The notes under the pieces were generated by a model that searched no databases, was not told the origin of the DNA, and saw only the letters and a program-made list of their open reading frames with translations. From a virus, in the IMG/VR virus record IMGVR_UViG_3300042554_000003, positions 1 to 24,582 of that record: a DNA stretch of 24,582 nt; one strand, given 5' to 3'. Shown here in pieces: positions 1 to 6,951 of the stretch; the first letter of the stretch is position 1; each line of letters starts with the position of its first letter. The position numbers and the translations under genes were made by a program.

Positions 1-207
1 CGCCATCTCAATTTGCAGGGCTGTGCCCATGCTAGAGCCACCCTTTTTTTTAGCCTCTACAGCGGCCTTAGACGCGGTTGACTTGGCATCAAAATACTTG
101 CCCAGCAAAGGGCCGAGCGAGGCTACGTCATCAACGGTCTTAGACGCTTGCTTGATGAGTTTGACCGCCGACTGTATGCCGGCTAGAGCTGTGATGGGAT
201 CAATCAC
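1..207 (-). CDS. Small phage protein, 3' end outside window (partial)
   Basis: The frame opens with GTG at 207, which overlaps the TGA of the preceding gene as GTGA, and stays open for 69 codons to the window edge. The visible protein begins VIDPITALAGIQSAVKLIKQ (initiator read as Met). It is mostly helical-looking, with a Lys/Ala-rich stretch near residues 45-57. No strong ribosome binding site precedes the GTG, so translation is probably coupled to the upstream gene. Short proteins starting 'DPITAL' followed by amphipathic helix are often seen at the end of phage structural modules, but I do not know a function. The C-terminus is missing. Confidence 0.6.
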   Translation of the reverse strand, partial: MIDPITALAGIQSAVKLIKQASKTVDDVASLGPLLGKYFDAKSTASKAAVEAKKKGGSSMGTALQIEMA

Positions 208-296
208 GGAAAAGCCCAAAGAACAATATAACTACCCGCTATGATAAAACAAACCAGACAGGCCGCAGCAATGATTGCTTCTAGCCAGTCCATCAT
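204..296 (-). CDS. 30-residue single-span membrane mini-protein
   Basis: The frame starts ATGATG at 296 and ends TGA at 204, encoding 30 residues that begin MMDWLEAIIAAACLVCFIIA. Residues 7-29 form one hydrophobic segment with almost no charge, so this is very likely an inner-membrane peptide. Its start overlaps the stop of the 73-residue gene (ATGA), and its own stop overlaps the next start (GTGA). Both junctions support a real translated gene despite its size. Its place after the ejection-protein genes, beside another one-span protein, is compatible with a lysis-related role, but nothing in the sequence proves this. Confidence 0.6.
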   Translation of the reverse strand: MMDWLEAIIAAACLVCFIIAGSYIVLWAFP

Positions 297-514
297 TTGT
301 CAACTTTGGCGTCTAGTTTGTCAAAGATCTTGCCAAGCATTTCTTTGATTTCTCGCAAGTCAGCGCGGTAGTCATCCCGCGTGACGTAATTTAAAGGCAT
401 CGCCCGCACGTCGGTGTCCAAGCGCTCAATGGATCGGTAGATGTTGTTCAGCACCCAGCCGCCAAGGAACCCCGCCAAACTTACAGCAATGTTAAATAGA
501 ATTTGGGAGTCCAT
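293..514 (-). CDS. 73-residue membrane-anchored coiled-coil protein
   Basis: The gene starts at 514 in a TAATG overlap with the stop of the 622-residue ejection protein. Residues 5-25 are a hydrophobic Gly-rich segment, followed by a charged region. The last ~30 residues (RADLREIKEMLGKIFDKLDA) have the heptad pattern of a coiled coil. The expected topology is a short N-terminal anchor with the helix on one side of the membrane. Proteins of this design occur in many phages, usually unnamed. A holin-accessory or spanin-like role is possible but unproven, and there is no lipobox. Confidence 0.75.
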   Translation of the reverse strand: MDSQILFNIAVSLAGFLGGWVLNNIYRSIERLDTDVRAMPLNYVTRDDYRADLREIKEMLGKIFDKLDAKVDK

Positions 515-2382
515 TATCTAGCCAATGCGTTTTGGTTAGTTTGTTTTGGAGCCAACTGGTTTGGTTGCTCCAACGCTTTTCCAACTTGCTTAGTAATTTG
601 GCGAGTCCGAGCAAATTCCGCAGCCGTCTGAGCGCCTGGGATCTTAACTGGCAACTGTTGTAAAGCCTCAAGGCCACGCAAGACAGCGCCCGCTGTATTG
701 CTGTAATTTACAGCGCCAGGCTCTTTGACCAATACATCTTTGATGGCATCGCGCAAGTCCATAATTTCATTACGGCCTTTTTTGCCAAACATGTAGACCA
801 GTTTGTCTTCAGTATCAAGTTGATTGATAAGGGTGTTAAGGTTTCTAAAAGATGGCTGATCAGTTTTAGTCAGCATGTCTTTCATGTGCTGAATGGTCTG
901 GCCTTGCAATTCTGCATACGCCTTTTCACCTTCTTTGCCACCTTTTTTAAGCAATTTGGTGACTGTGCGCATTTCTTCTAGTGAGCCGTCAAGCACCACA
1001 TACTTAAACACATCATCAAGCGCTACTTGGCGGTCAGCGTAGCCAGCTTTTGTACCAAGCAATTTGTCAACGCGATAAACATCTTCAAACTCTTTGGCCA
1101 ATTGCGCTCTGGATTGACGCGCTTTCTGATACAACTCACCGCCAGCACCTTCACCCATTTGGGTAATGATGTTTTTCATAGGCTTGGCATTTGCTGAGTC
1201 TTTGACCGTGCCGATCTGTTGGTAAATGTCTTCAAGCGCTCGAACTGAAATTGCTCCAGTGCCTTGCGGGTCATTCATTCTTAATGACTCAGCCACAGAG
1301 TCCAAAATTGGGTCTAATTTTTGACGTTGTGTTGGCGTTTTGGTTTCAATAAAATCAAGCAAACTTTGATAAGGCACTTGTTGTAATGTTTCGCCAGCTT
1401 CATCTGCTTTTTTGTACAACGCTTTGTATTGGTCATACTTTTTGGTGTACTCATCATTAAGCGTTTTATCAACAATCTTGCCAACAGCGCGCATTTGAGT
1501 CGGGTCAGCTACTTCAGCACCGATTTCATTGGTCATGCGTTCAAAGTTCTGAACAATGGCTTTTTGTTTGTTGGTTTCAAAAGCGCGCATCTGTTCAGCT
1601 AATTTGATCTTGGCATCTTCTGAAATGCCAGTTACCACACCACGGCGAACATCTGCCTCAAATTGTTGTTGAGGCAAGTTCTTAGTGCGCTCACCAAGTG
1701 TCGCAGGGATGTTCAAGCGTTGCAGGCGCTCTTGACGCATTAAGTCTTCAGAAGTAGATGCCGCACCAACGCCTGGCATAACAGGCTGTTGTTCGCGTGT
1801 CATTACTTTGGCCAAAGCATTTTGCACTGGCACTGTCGCCTGTCTCACAATGGGACGGGCAAGCACGTTAGCTTGTGTTGCAACCGCAGGAGCCAAAGCG
1901 TTAATAGTTGAGCCAGTTGCGCCAAATGTTGGAGGCAAAGCGCCAGTAATTGGCTGTAAGAACTCACCAACAGCACCTAAAGCCTGTCTAGCCGTTTGTG
2001 TGCGCGGTTGATACATGACAGACTTGGCAGCTTCTTCACCAGCGCGAATGCCTTCTTGAGTGCCGTATTTGCCACTAGCCAAAGTGCCAGCAAACCCAAC
2101 AATTGGCGCAATGGCTGCGCCGCCCAATGTAGCGCCAACCGCAAATGGAGTTTCAATTGCACCCATAATGCGGTCACGCATTGATACTTCTGGTTCTTTT
2201 TTACCAGTTACAACATTTTCAGCACCTGGTATTGTTGCAGCAGAACCCAACCCAATGGTTTTGTAGAACTCTATTTTTGGAATCTTTGAATAAAATTTTT
2301 CATGCAATGAGTCGGCCAGAGTAAGGTCTGGCACGGCATCATATTGTGGGTACTGTGCGCGAAACTCTGCAAGTGTGGCCAT
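514..2382 (-). CDS. Large internal virion / DNA-ejection protein (P22 gp16 position)
   Basis: This 622-residue protein starts at 2382 in a TAATG overlap with the preceding gene. The N-terminal motif around residues 7-32 (FRAQYPQY followed by LADSLHEKFY) is common at the start of phage internal virion and ejection proteins. Residues ~74-103 are hydrophobic and Gly/Ala-rich and could insert into a membrane. The remainder is long, charged and helical, with extended coiled-coil-like stretches. It is the third of three large consecutive genes after the gp10-like gene, matching the P22 order gp7-gp20-gp16. In P22 these proteins leave the capsid with the DNA and help it cross the cell envelope. The assignment rests on position and general features, with no visible enzymatic motif. 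Confidence 0.75.
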   Translation of the reverse strand: MATLAEFRAQYPQYDAVPDLTLADSLHEKFYSKIPKIEFYKTIGLGSAATIPGAENVVTGKKEPEVSMRDRIMGAIETPFAVGATLGGAAIAPIVGFAGTLASGKYGTQEGIRAGEEAAKSVMYQPRTQTARQALGAVGEFLQPITGALPPTFGATGSTINALAPAVATQANVLARPIVRQATVPVQNALAKVMTREQQPVMPGVGAASTSEDLMRQERLQRLNIPATLGERTKNLPQQQFEADVRRGVVTGISEDAKIKLAEQMRAFETNKQKAIVQNFERMTNEIGAEVADPTQMRAVGKIVDKTLNDEYTKKYDQYKALYKKADEAGETLQQVPYQSLLDFIETKTPTQRQKLDPILDSVAESLRMNDPQGTGAISVRALEDIYQQIGTVKDSANAKPMKNIITQMGEGAGGELYQKARQSRAQLAKEFEDVYRVDKLLGTKAGYADRQVALDDVFKYVVLDGSLEEMRTVTKLLKKGGKEGEKAYAELQGQTIQHMKDMLTKTDQPSFRNLNTLINQLDTEDKLVYMFGKKGRNEIMDLRDAIKDVLVKEPGAVNYSNTAGAVLRGLEALQQLPVKIPGAQTAAEFARTRQITKQVGKALEQPNQLAPKQTNQNALAR

Positions 2383-3917
2383 TATTTAACTCCAGGTATT
2401 TTCAGCCCTAATGGATTGGTTGCCGTTGCATTAGGTATAGCATTATTACCACTGCCACCGCTTGACATTGTTTCAATAGCTTTCTTTGATGCTTTAGGCA
2501 CACGGCCATAGGTGGTTTCAAGATTAGTTGTGGAGCGTTTCAACATGTCTTCAATGACTTTGGTTTGTTCATTAAAACCTTGTTTGGTTGTAAACTTTCC
2601 AGACCACGAAGCAGGGTTAGTTATTTGCGATTCAATGATGGACATGTCAGGGCCAGTCAATGCGCCAAGAGTGTACAAATCTTTGACGCCCATTAACAGT
2701 GCCGTGTACTTTGATGTCATGGCAGCTGTGTCTGCACCAGATGGTAAAAATTTAGCGCCTGTAAATAAATTTTTGTTGACTTCATCTTTAAAGTCTTTAA
2801 GTGAACCAGCAAGACCCGCCAATTGCAAATCGGTGTCATTAAATTTAACAGGCGCTTCTTTCTTGCTGCCTACAGGCATACCAGGCATTCTTGCACCAAC
2901 CTCGGCAGGCACAGGCATAGCCGCCGCAGGCGCAGCAGTCCGGTCAAGCACACTTGCCATGCCAGGGATGGCGGCAACGCGTTCGCCCGGCATTCCCGCG
3001 CCTTGTTGACGCATGACGCTTGGGCCAGCCACGGGCGCAGCTGTTGGTGCAGCTGCCGGTGCAGCTTGAATACCCATTGGGCCATAAACCACTGGAGTAG
3101 CTACGCCTGTTCTAGTATTGACTGCCAATAACCCACTTGGGTCTTCTTGAATTGACATTGTTGGATTAGCTTGTTCAAACTTAAATTTAGCTTGAGCCAA
3201 TCCAAGCTGACCAGCAGAGGTTGTTGCTTGTTTTTCTGAGGTAAGGTCAGCAAATGTTTTACCTTTGGTGTATTCGCTGCCAGGCACAACGGTAGCTGGG
3301 CCACCAAACGCTGATCTTGACATTAAACGTCCAGAAGGGCCAAGGTCTTGAGCAAAAGTTGTTGGCTTCAACTCGCTTGCGCTTGCGCCTTGGCTGGCCA
3401 TAAATTGCTGGCGTTGGTCAACAGGCATGGCCAAAATTCGATCAGCCCCTTTAGCCATTTGCGCTTTTTCAGCGTTGGTAAACAACGGGTTGGCCATCAA
3501 ATCTTCTTTGTATGCCGTAATGTTGGCATCCGATGGATTTTGGCTAGTGTCGCGTTGTGCTTGCGCAATAAAATCTTTTCTAGATTTTTGAATTTCAAAT
3601 TCAGCTTTTCTTTGCGTCAAAGCTGCGGTGTCTTGCTTGGACAAAGCCTCGGCTTGCGCTGCGCCTGCTTTTCCATAGCGCAACAAATTTGTTCGCGTTT
3701 CTGGTTTAGCAAAATCAGCTTCTGCTAAGTAATTACGCAACCCTTCTTCCTCAGTACGAGCGCGTTCGTACTCTTGCATTTTTAATGCGTTTATTCTATT
3801 TTCTTGGTCAAGCTGTTTAAACTTCATAACGCCTGTCATTGCGTTCATTGGCGAGAACTGCGCCATGTCAAATTGCGCTGGCCTTGCACCAAGAATAATG
3901 CTGGGATCGAGTGGCAT
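2382..3917 (-). CDS. Internal virion / DNA-ejection protein (P22 gp20 position)
   Basis: This 511-residue protein starts at ATG 3917, seven bases after an AAGGAG ribosome binding site. The N-terminal 170 residues are charged, Gln/Ala/Lys-rich and probably helical. Residues ~280-350 are a Pro/Ala/Gly-rich low-complexity linker (for example AAPAAAPTAAPVAGP), and a mixed helical C-terminal domain follows. There is no transmembrane segment and no signal peptide. It is the middle gene of the three-gene ejection set, so a virion-internal protein released with the genome is the most likely role. I do not recognise a catalytic motif. Confidence 0.7.
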   Translation of the reverse strand: MPLDPSIILGARPAQFDMAQFSPMNAMTGVMKFKQLDQENRINALKMQEYERARTEEEGLRNYLAEADFAKPETRTNLLRYGKAGAAQAEALSKQDTAALTQRKAEFEIQKSRKDFIAQAQRDTSQNPSDANITAYKEDLMANPLFTNAEKAQMAKGADRILAMPVDQRQQFMASQGASASELKPTTFAQDLGPSGRLMSRSAFGGPATVVPGSEYTKGKTFADLTSEKQATTSAGQLGLAQAKFKFEQANPTMSIQEDPSGLLAVNTRTGVATPVVYGPMGIQAAPAAAPTAAPVAGPSVMRQQGAGMPGERVAAIPGMASVLDRTAAPAAAMPVPAEVGARMPGMPVGSKKEAPVKFNDTDLQLAGLAGSLKDFKDEVNKNLFTGAKFLPSGADTAAMTSKYTALLMGVKDLYTLGALTGPDMSIIESQITNPASWSGKFTTKQGFNEQTKVIEDMLKRSTTNLETTYGRVPKASKKAIETMSSGGSGNNAIPNATATNPLGLKIPGVK

Positions 3918-3926
3918 ATTTGCTCC

Positions 3927-5444
3927 TTACGGCCTTGAAAGGTACTTGTTCATTAACTGATTTTGATTGTACATACCGTACATATTCATGCCTTGGCCTA
4001 CGGCATTGCTAAAAGCATTTGCAGAACCAATCTGCCCCGCAGCCCTTGCGTTGGCTGCGCTAGTAAGCGCGTTAATCTGACCCGCGCCTTGTTGGCCGTA
4101 GATATTGCTCAAATTAGAGCCGTAGTTGCCATACATATTACTTATATTAGAGCCGTAATTGCCATACGCATTAGAAGCAGCTGATCCAGCCGCACCATAA
4201 GCATTGGCCGCGCCAGCGCCGTAATTGCCATACGCATTACTTAAGTTAGCCCCCGCCGCGCCGTAAGCACTTTGGCGTGCGGCGGCAGAACCCGCATACG
4301 CTGCTGAAGTGTTGGCTCCGTAATTGCCATACGCGGCAGAAGCTCCCGCGCCTTCTCTCGCGGCGGCGTTACTTACGTTTTCGCCGTAATCGCCGTACGC
4401 GGCGGAAGTGCCTGCGCCGTAATTTTGCAAGGCTTGTGAGCCGCCAGCGGCCATGTTACCCGCAGCCGCAGCTTGCCCAGCCGCAGCGGCTTGGCCACTT
4501 GCGGTCAATGCTTGTAAAGGAGATAACTGATTTTGGCGTGCTGTGGCAAAGCGGTTAAATGCGTTGCCGTACTCTTGCGCTTGAAAACCTTTGGTAGCTT
4601 GAAAACGATTAAACGCGTTTTGGTATTCTTGAGAACCCATCTCTTGACCAAATCGAGCAGCGGCTTTAAGCGCTCCACCTGACTGCAAACCGCGACTAGC
4701 AGCGCTTGAGCGCTCTAGTGCCTTTTGACCTTCCGCAACGCGAAACGCGTAGCCGGGGTCTTTTTCCATTTCTTGAGAATTAAATTCTTGAAACAGCGTG
4801 TTGGGGTCAAACCCTGGAACATTAAAAGTAGTTGCGGCAGAACCAAAATCTGACGCATTTTTATTGCCGCCTATGCCTAGCAGTTCAAGCAAACGAGTTT
4901 GACCAGCTTCACCCGCTTCTTTATATGAACTAAGGTTTTCAACCTGCTTGTTGTACAACTCGCGTTGCAAACCCAATATTGAATCAAGCGATTCTTTTTG
5001 CGCGGTAATTTGTCTTTCAAGCGCTTGCGCGGCAGCGGCGTTGCCTGAAGCGGTGGCTGCTTGTTGCGCTGCAATTATCTGATCTAATGATGTTTGCTGC
5101 GCGGCAAGTTGTTTATCAAGCCCGTCTTTATCAGCTGCAAGTTGCATTGTCAAAGTGTCTTTTTGCGCTGTAATTTGACGAGTAGTTGCAGTATCTAAGG
5201 CGCCAATTTGTTTGTCCGTTGCGGCTTCTTGCGCGGCAATTTGCCTAATAAGCGCTTTTTCTTGCGCGGTAAGCTGTTGGTCAAGCGCGGTTTCTTGCGC
5301 GGCAATCTGCTTGTCGGCAATTTGCAATGACACGTCGCCCGCTTGTTCCGCTGCGTTAACTTGAACTTCAGCAGCGCTTTTAGAGGCTTTGCTACCTATG
5401 ACTGCACTGGCAACAATTGCCGTACCTGCTATCCATGCGCTCAT
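3927..5444 (-). CDS. Repeat-rich internal virion / DNA-ejection protein (P22 gp7 position)
   Basis: This 505-residue protein starts at 5444, overlapping the SET-domain gene stop as ATGA, with AAGGAG upstream. The N-terminus is hydrophobic (residues 3-20). Residues 46-122 are seven consecutive 11-residue repeats of the form Q-[IL]-x-A-x-x-x-x-x-x-x, a hendecad pattern typical of long right-handed or straight coiled coils. The middle part (~200-310) looks globular. Residues 341-450 are low-complexity repeats built on NAYGNYG and AYGAAG. The last 50 residues (ARAAGQIGSANAFSNAVGQG) resemble the C-termini of phage DNA-injection proteins. Position and this C-terminus support an ejection-protein role; the repeats may form a fibrous or tube-like structure. 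Confidence 0.75.
   Translation of the reverse strand: MSAWIAGTAIVASAVIGSKASKSAAEVQVNAAEQAGDVSLQIADKQIAAQETALDQQLTAQEKALIRQIAAQEAATDKQIGALDTATTRQITAQKDTLTMQLAADKDGLDKQLAAQQTSLDQIIAAQQAATASGNAAAAQALERQITAQKESLDSILGLQRELYNKQVENLSSYKEAGEAGQTRLLELLGIGGNKNASDFGSAATTFNVPGFDPNTLFQEFNSQEMEKDPGYAFRVAEGQKALERSSAASRGLQSGGALKAAARFGQEMGSQEYQNAFNRFQATKGFQAQEYGNAFNRFATARQNQLSPLQALTASGQAAAAGQAAAAGNMAAGGSQALQNYGAGTSAAYGDYGENVSNAAAREGAGASAAYGNYGANTSAAYAGSAAARQSAYGAAGANLSNAYGNYGAGAANAYGAAGSAASNAYGNYGSNISNMYGNYGSNLSNIYGQQGAGQINALTSAANARAAGQIGSANAFSNAVGQGMNMYGMYNQNQLMNKYLSRP
4095..4424 (-). repeat. Tyr/Asn/Gly/Ala-rich coding repeats
   Basis: This stretch encodes residues 341-450 of the 505-residue ejection protein. 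It contains repeated NYGA, AYGNYG, AYGAAG and SN[AIM]YG units. On the plus strand the short block 'gccgtaattgccatacgca' recurs several times with small changes. Spacing varies but stays in frame, suggesting growth by slippage or unequal exchange. Confidence 0.85.
5079..5309 (-). repeat. Seven tandem 33-bp coding repeats (11-residue hendecads)
   Basis: The region encodes residues 46-122 of the 505-residue ejection protein. Successive units begin QIAAQETALDQ, QLTAQEKALIR, QIAAQEAATDK, QIGALDTATTR, QITAQKDTLTM, QLAADKDGLDK and QLAAQQTSLDQ. All are exactly 11 residues with no insertions. A related unit (QITAQKESLDS) recurs at residue 145. Confidence 0.9.
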
Positions 5445-6295
5445 AATATTGCTCCTTGTATTGCAATGCCAAAATTGACTTTCATTGACGATCTATAGTC
5501 AACCAACAATTCATCCCCTGCGCTGATTTTACGCGTAGCGACCGCAAATATGTCATCTTGTATCAAAACTGGGATGATATTGTGCAACGCTGAGTGGTTG
5601 ATAAATCTACCGCCTGGCGTTCGTTTACCGCCAAGGCGCCCAGGGCATACAGTCTCACCAAGTTCAAAATCCCGTGTGGCAAACAAACCCATTCCGTGAA
5701 TTGGTGAGGGTTTTAGCTCGACACCCCACCCATCAGGCATGTCAATCAGATCAGACTCAATTTGTGCAATCTTTAAGATTTCGGCGTCTGTTGTGCCCAA
5801 CTGGTGCAAAAAAACCCCGTAATCAATTTTTGCTTTTTGAATGTCTGTTCGGCTGTCGGCCAGCCCGCACTCGGGGACAACGTACAGTCGTTCTTCAAGA
5901 ACCGCAAGATCAGTGCAATTGTCAGGGTTGTCGTAAACGTCAACCCAAACCACTTCTTCTTCAAACACTCGGCCAGCGCGTTGCATCCCTGCCTTAGATT
6001 CAAACTCGCACGGCGCGGTCAAAATCTTAACCCCATCGTCCGTATTTACGGCAATTGTGCCTTTTTCCAACCGCACGCGATAGGATGTTTTGTGTTCAGC
6101 CCCAGTTAATACTGTCCATGCGGGGATTGTGACCGCCCGCTCGTACACGCTGGGTAGGAACTTGTGGGTTGTAATAATGTTGGCTTGCGGCAGTTTTAAC
6201 AACTCATTTTGAAGCGCCTTAACTTTTTCAACCATAGGCATGGCAACAGCAAACCCTTTGCCGTAAGTCACAGAAGACGGTGCGTAAGTCATCAT
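5441..6295 (-). CDS. Cupin-like / SET-domain protein, candidate protein-lysine methyltransferase
   Basis: The protein has 284 residues. I chose ATG 6295 because it overlaps the previous stop as ATGA and GGTGAT precedes it; an in-frame ATG at 6313 lies inside the previous gene. The C-terminal ~95 residues show SET-domain landmarks: HGMGLFAT (200-207; the Gly-x-Gly loop that binds S-adenosylmethionine), FINHSALHN (231-239; Asn-His of the pseudoknot) and GDELLVDY (260-267; carrying the Tyr near the active site). SET enzymes methylate lysines on proteins. The domain is short, with little room for the SET-I insert and no pre-SET cysteines. Residues ~45-150 have the pattern of a cupin beta-barrel (ERAVTIPAWTVLTGAEHKT, then a Gly-rich strand series), but a full metal-binding set is not evident. 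It occupies the gp14 slot of the P22 order, between tail and ejection genes, so its target may be a virion protein. The substrate is unknown. Confidence 0.8.
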   Translation of the reverse strand: MMTYAPSSVTYGKGFAVAMPMVEKVKALQNELLKLPQANIITTHKFLPSVYERAVTIPAWTVLTGAEHKTSYRVRLEKGTIAVNTDDGVKILTAPCEFESKAGMQRAGRVFEEEVVWVDVYDNPDNCTDLAVLEERLYVVPECGLADSRTDIQKAKIDYGVFLHQLGTTDAEILKIAQIESDLIDMPDGWGVELKPSPIHGMGLFATRDFELGETVCPGRLGGKRTPGGRFINHSALHNIIPVLIQDDIFAVATRKISAGDELLVDYRSSMKVNFGIAIQGAIL

Positions 6296-6951
6296 GATTT
6301 CATCACCACCCAACTAGTACCGTCAGACACAAGGGTTGCCCATGCGCCTACGCTGGCGGCAAGAATTGCTGTACTCGGCGTGGCGCTGCCAATTGGCGCA
6401 ACATTGCTTGACGCTGACACCAGCGTCTGCGCTTGTAAGTTTTTAAACGTCACCGACCGACCGCCCCACGACGATGCGGCAGGCAACGTAACCGTGCAAG
6501 TCGAACCTGACTTGTTGTTGATAACCCACCCCTCATTGTCGGCCAGCGTAAAGTCAGCGGTTTTAGTGGCAATTGTTGTGGCGGCCATGCCTGTGCCGCC
6601 ATTGGCGGTTAAAAGTACGCCCGAAACGCTGCTTAGATTGGCAATTACATTGCCTTGAAGCGATATTGTGCCCTCATTGGTAATGTCGCCCACCAATGAC
6701 AAGCCGTCAGCAAAGCCCGTACCAATTACGCGGTTGACCGTGCCCGCACCTAAGTTTGCCCGCGCATCTGCCGCCGTAGACCCCCCAGTGCCGCCGTTTT
6801 GGATTTGCGCAACGCCTTGCGTAGAAGCGCCAGAAATCAAATAAATATTATTTAAAAAACGAAACCATTCACGGGAAATCAACCCCGTGTCTGTATCAAG
6901 TAGAGAAACCCTAGATGACGGTATTTTTGTGATGTTTTGCGAATCAGGCAT
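6292..6951 (-). CDS. Tail protein at the P22 tail-needle position (fibre-like)
   Basis: The protein has 219 residues starting at ATG 6951, eight bases inside the end of the gp10-like gene. Upstream in-frame codons run further into that gene and are unlikely to be used. The N-terminus MPDSQNITKIPSSRVSLLDT, followed by an ISREWFRFLNNIY segment, is of a kind I associate with tail or fibre proteins that attach to a virion. Residues ~50-140 are Gly/Thr/Ser-rich (QNGGTGGSTAADARANLGAG) in the style of trimeric fibre shafts. The C-terminal ~80 residues are beta-rich (GWVINNKSGSTCTVTLP) and could be a receptor or tip domain. In P22 this slot holds the gp26 needle. No long coiled coil is visible here, so the needle role is inferred from position. 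Confidence 0.65.
   Translation of the reverse strand: MPDSQNITKIPSSRVSLLDTDTGLISREWFRFLNNIYLISGASTQGVAQIQNGGTGGSTAADARANLGAGTVNRVIGTGFADGLSLVGDITNEGTISLQGNVIANLSSVSGVLLTANGGTGMAATTIATKTADFTLADNEGWVINNKSGSTCTVTLPAASSWGGRSVTFKNLQAQTLVSASSNVAPIGSATPSTAILAASVGAWATLVSDGTSWVVMKS

Noticed and set aside
2512-3009. 165-codon open frame on the plus strand
   Set aside because: It is antisense to the 511-residue ejection protein with no independent support.
6209-6658. 149-codon open frame on the plus strand
   Set aside because: It runs opposite to two well supported minus-strand genes, has no recognisable motif and no good ribosome binding site. It is a shadow frame.
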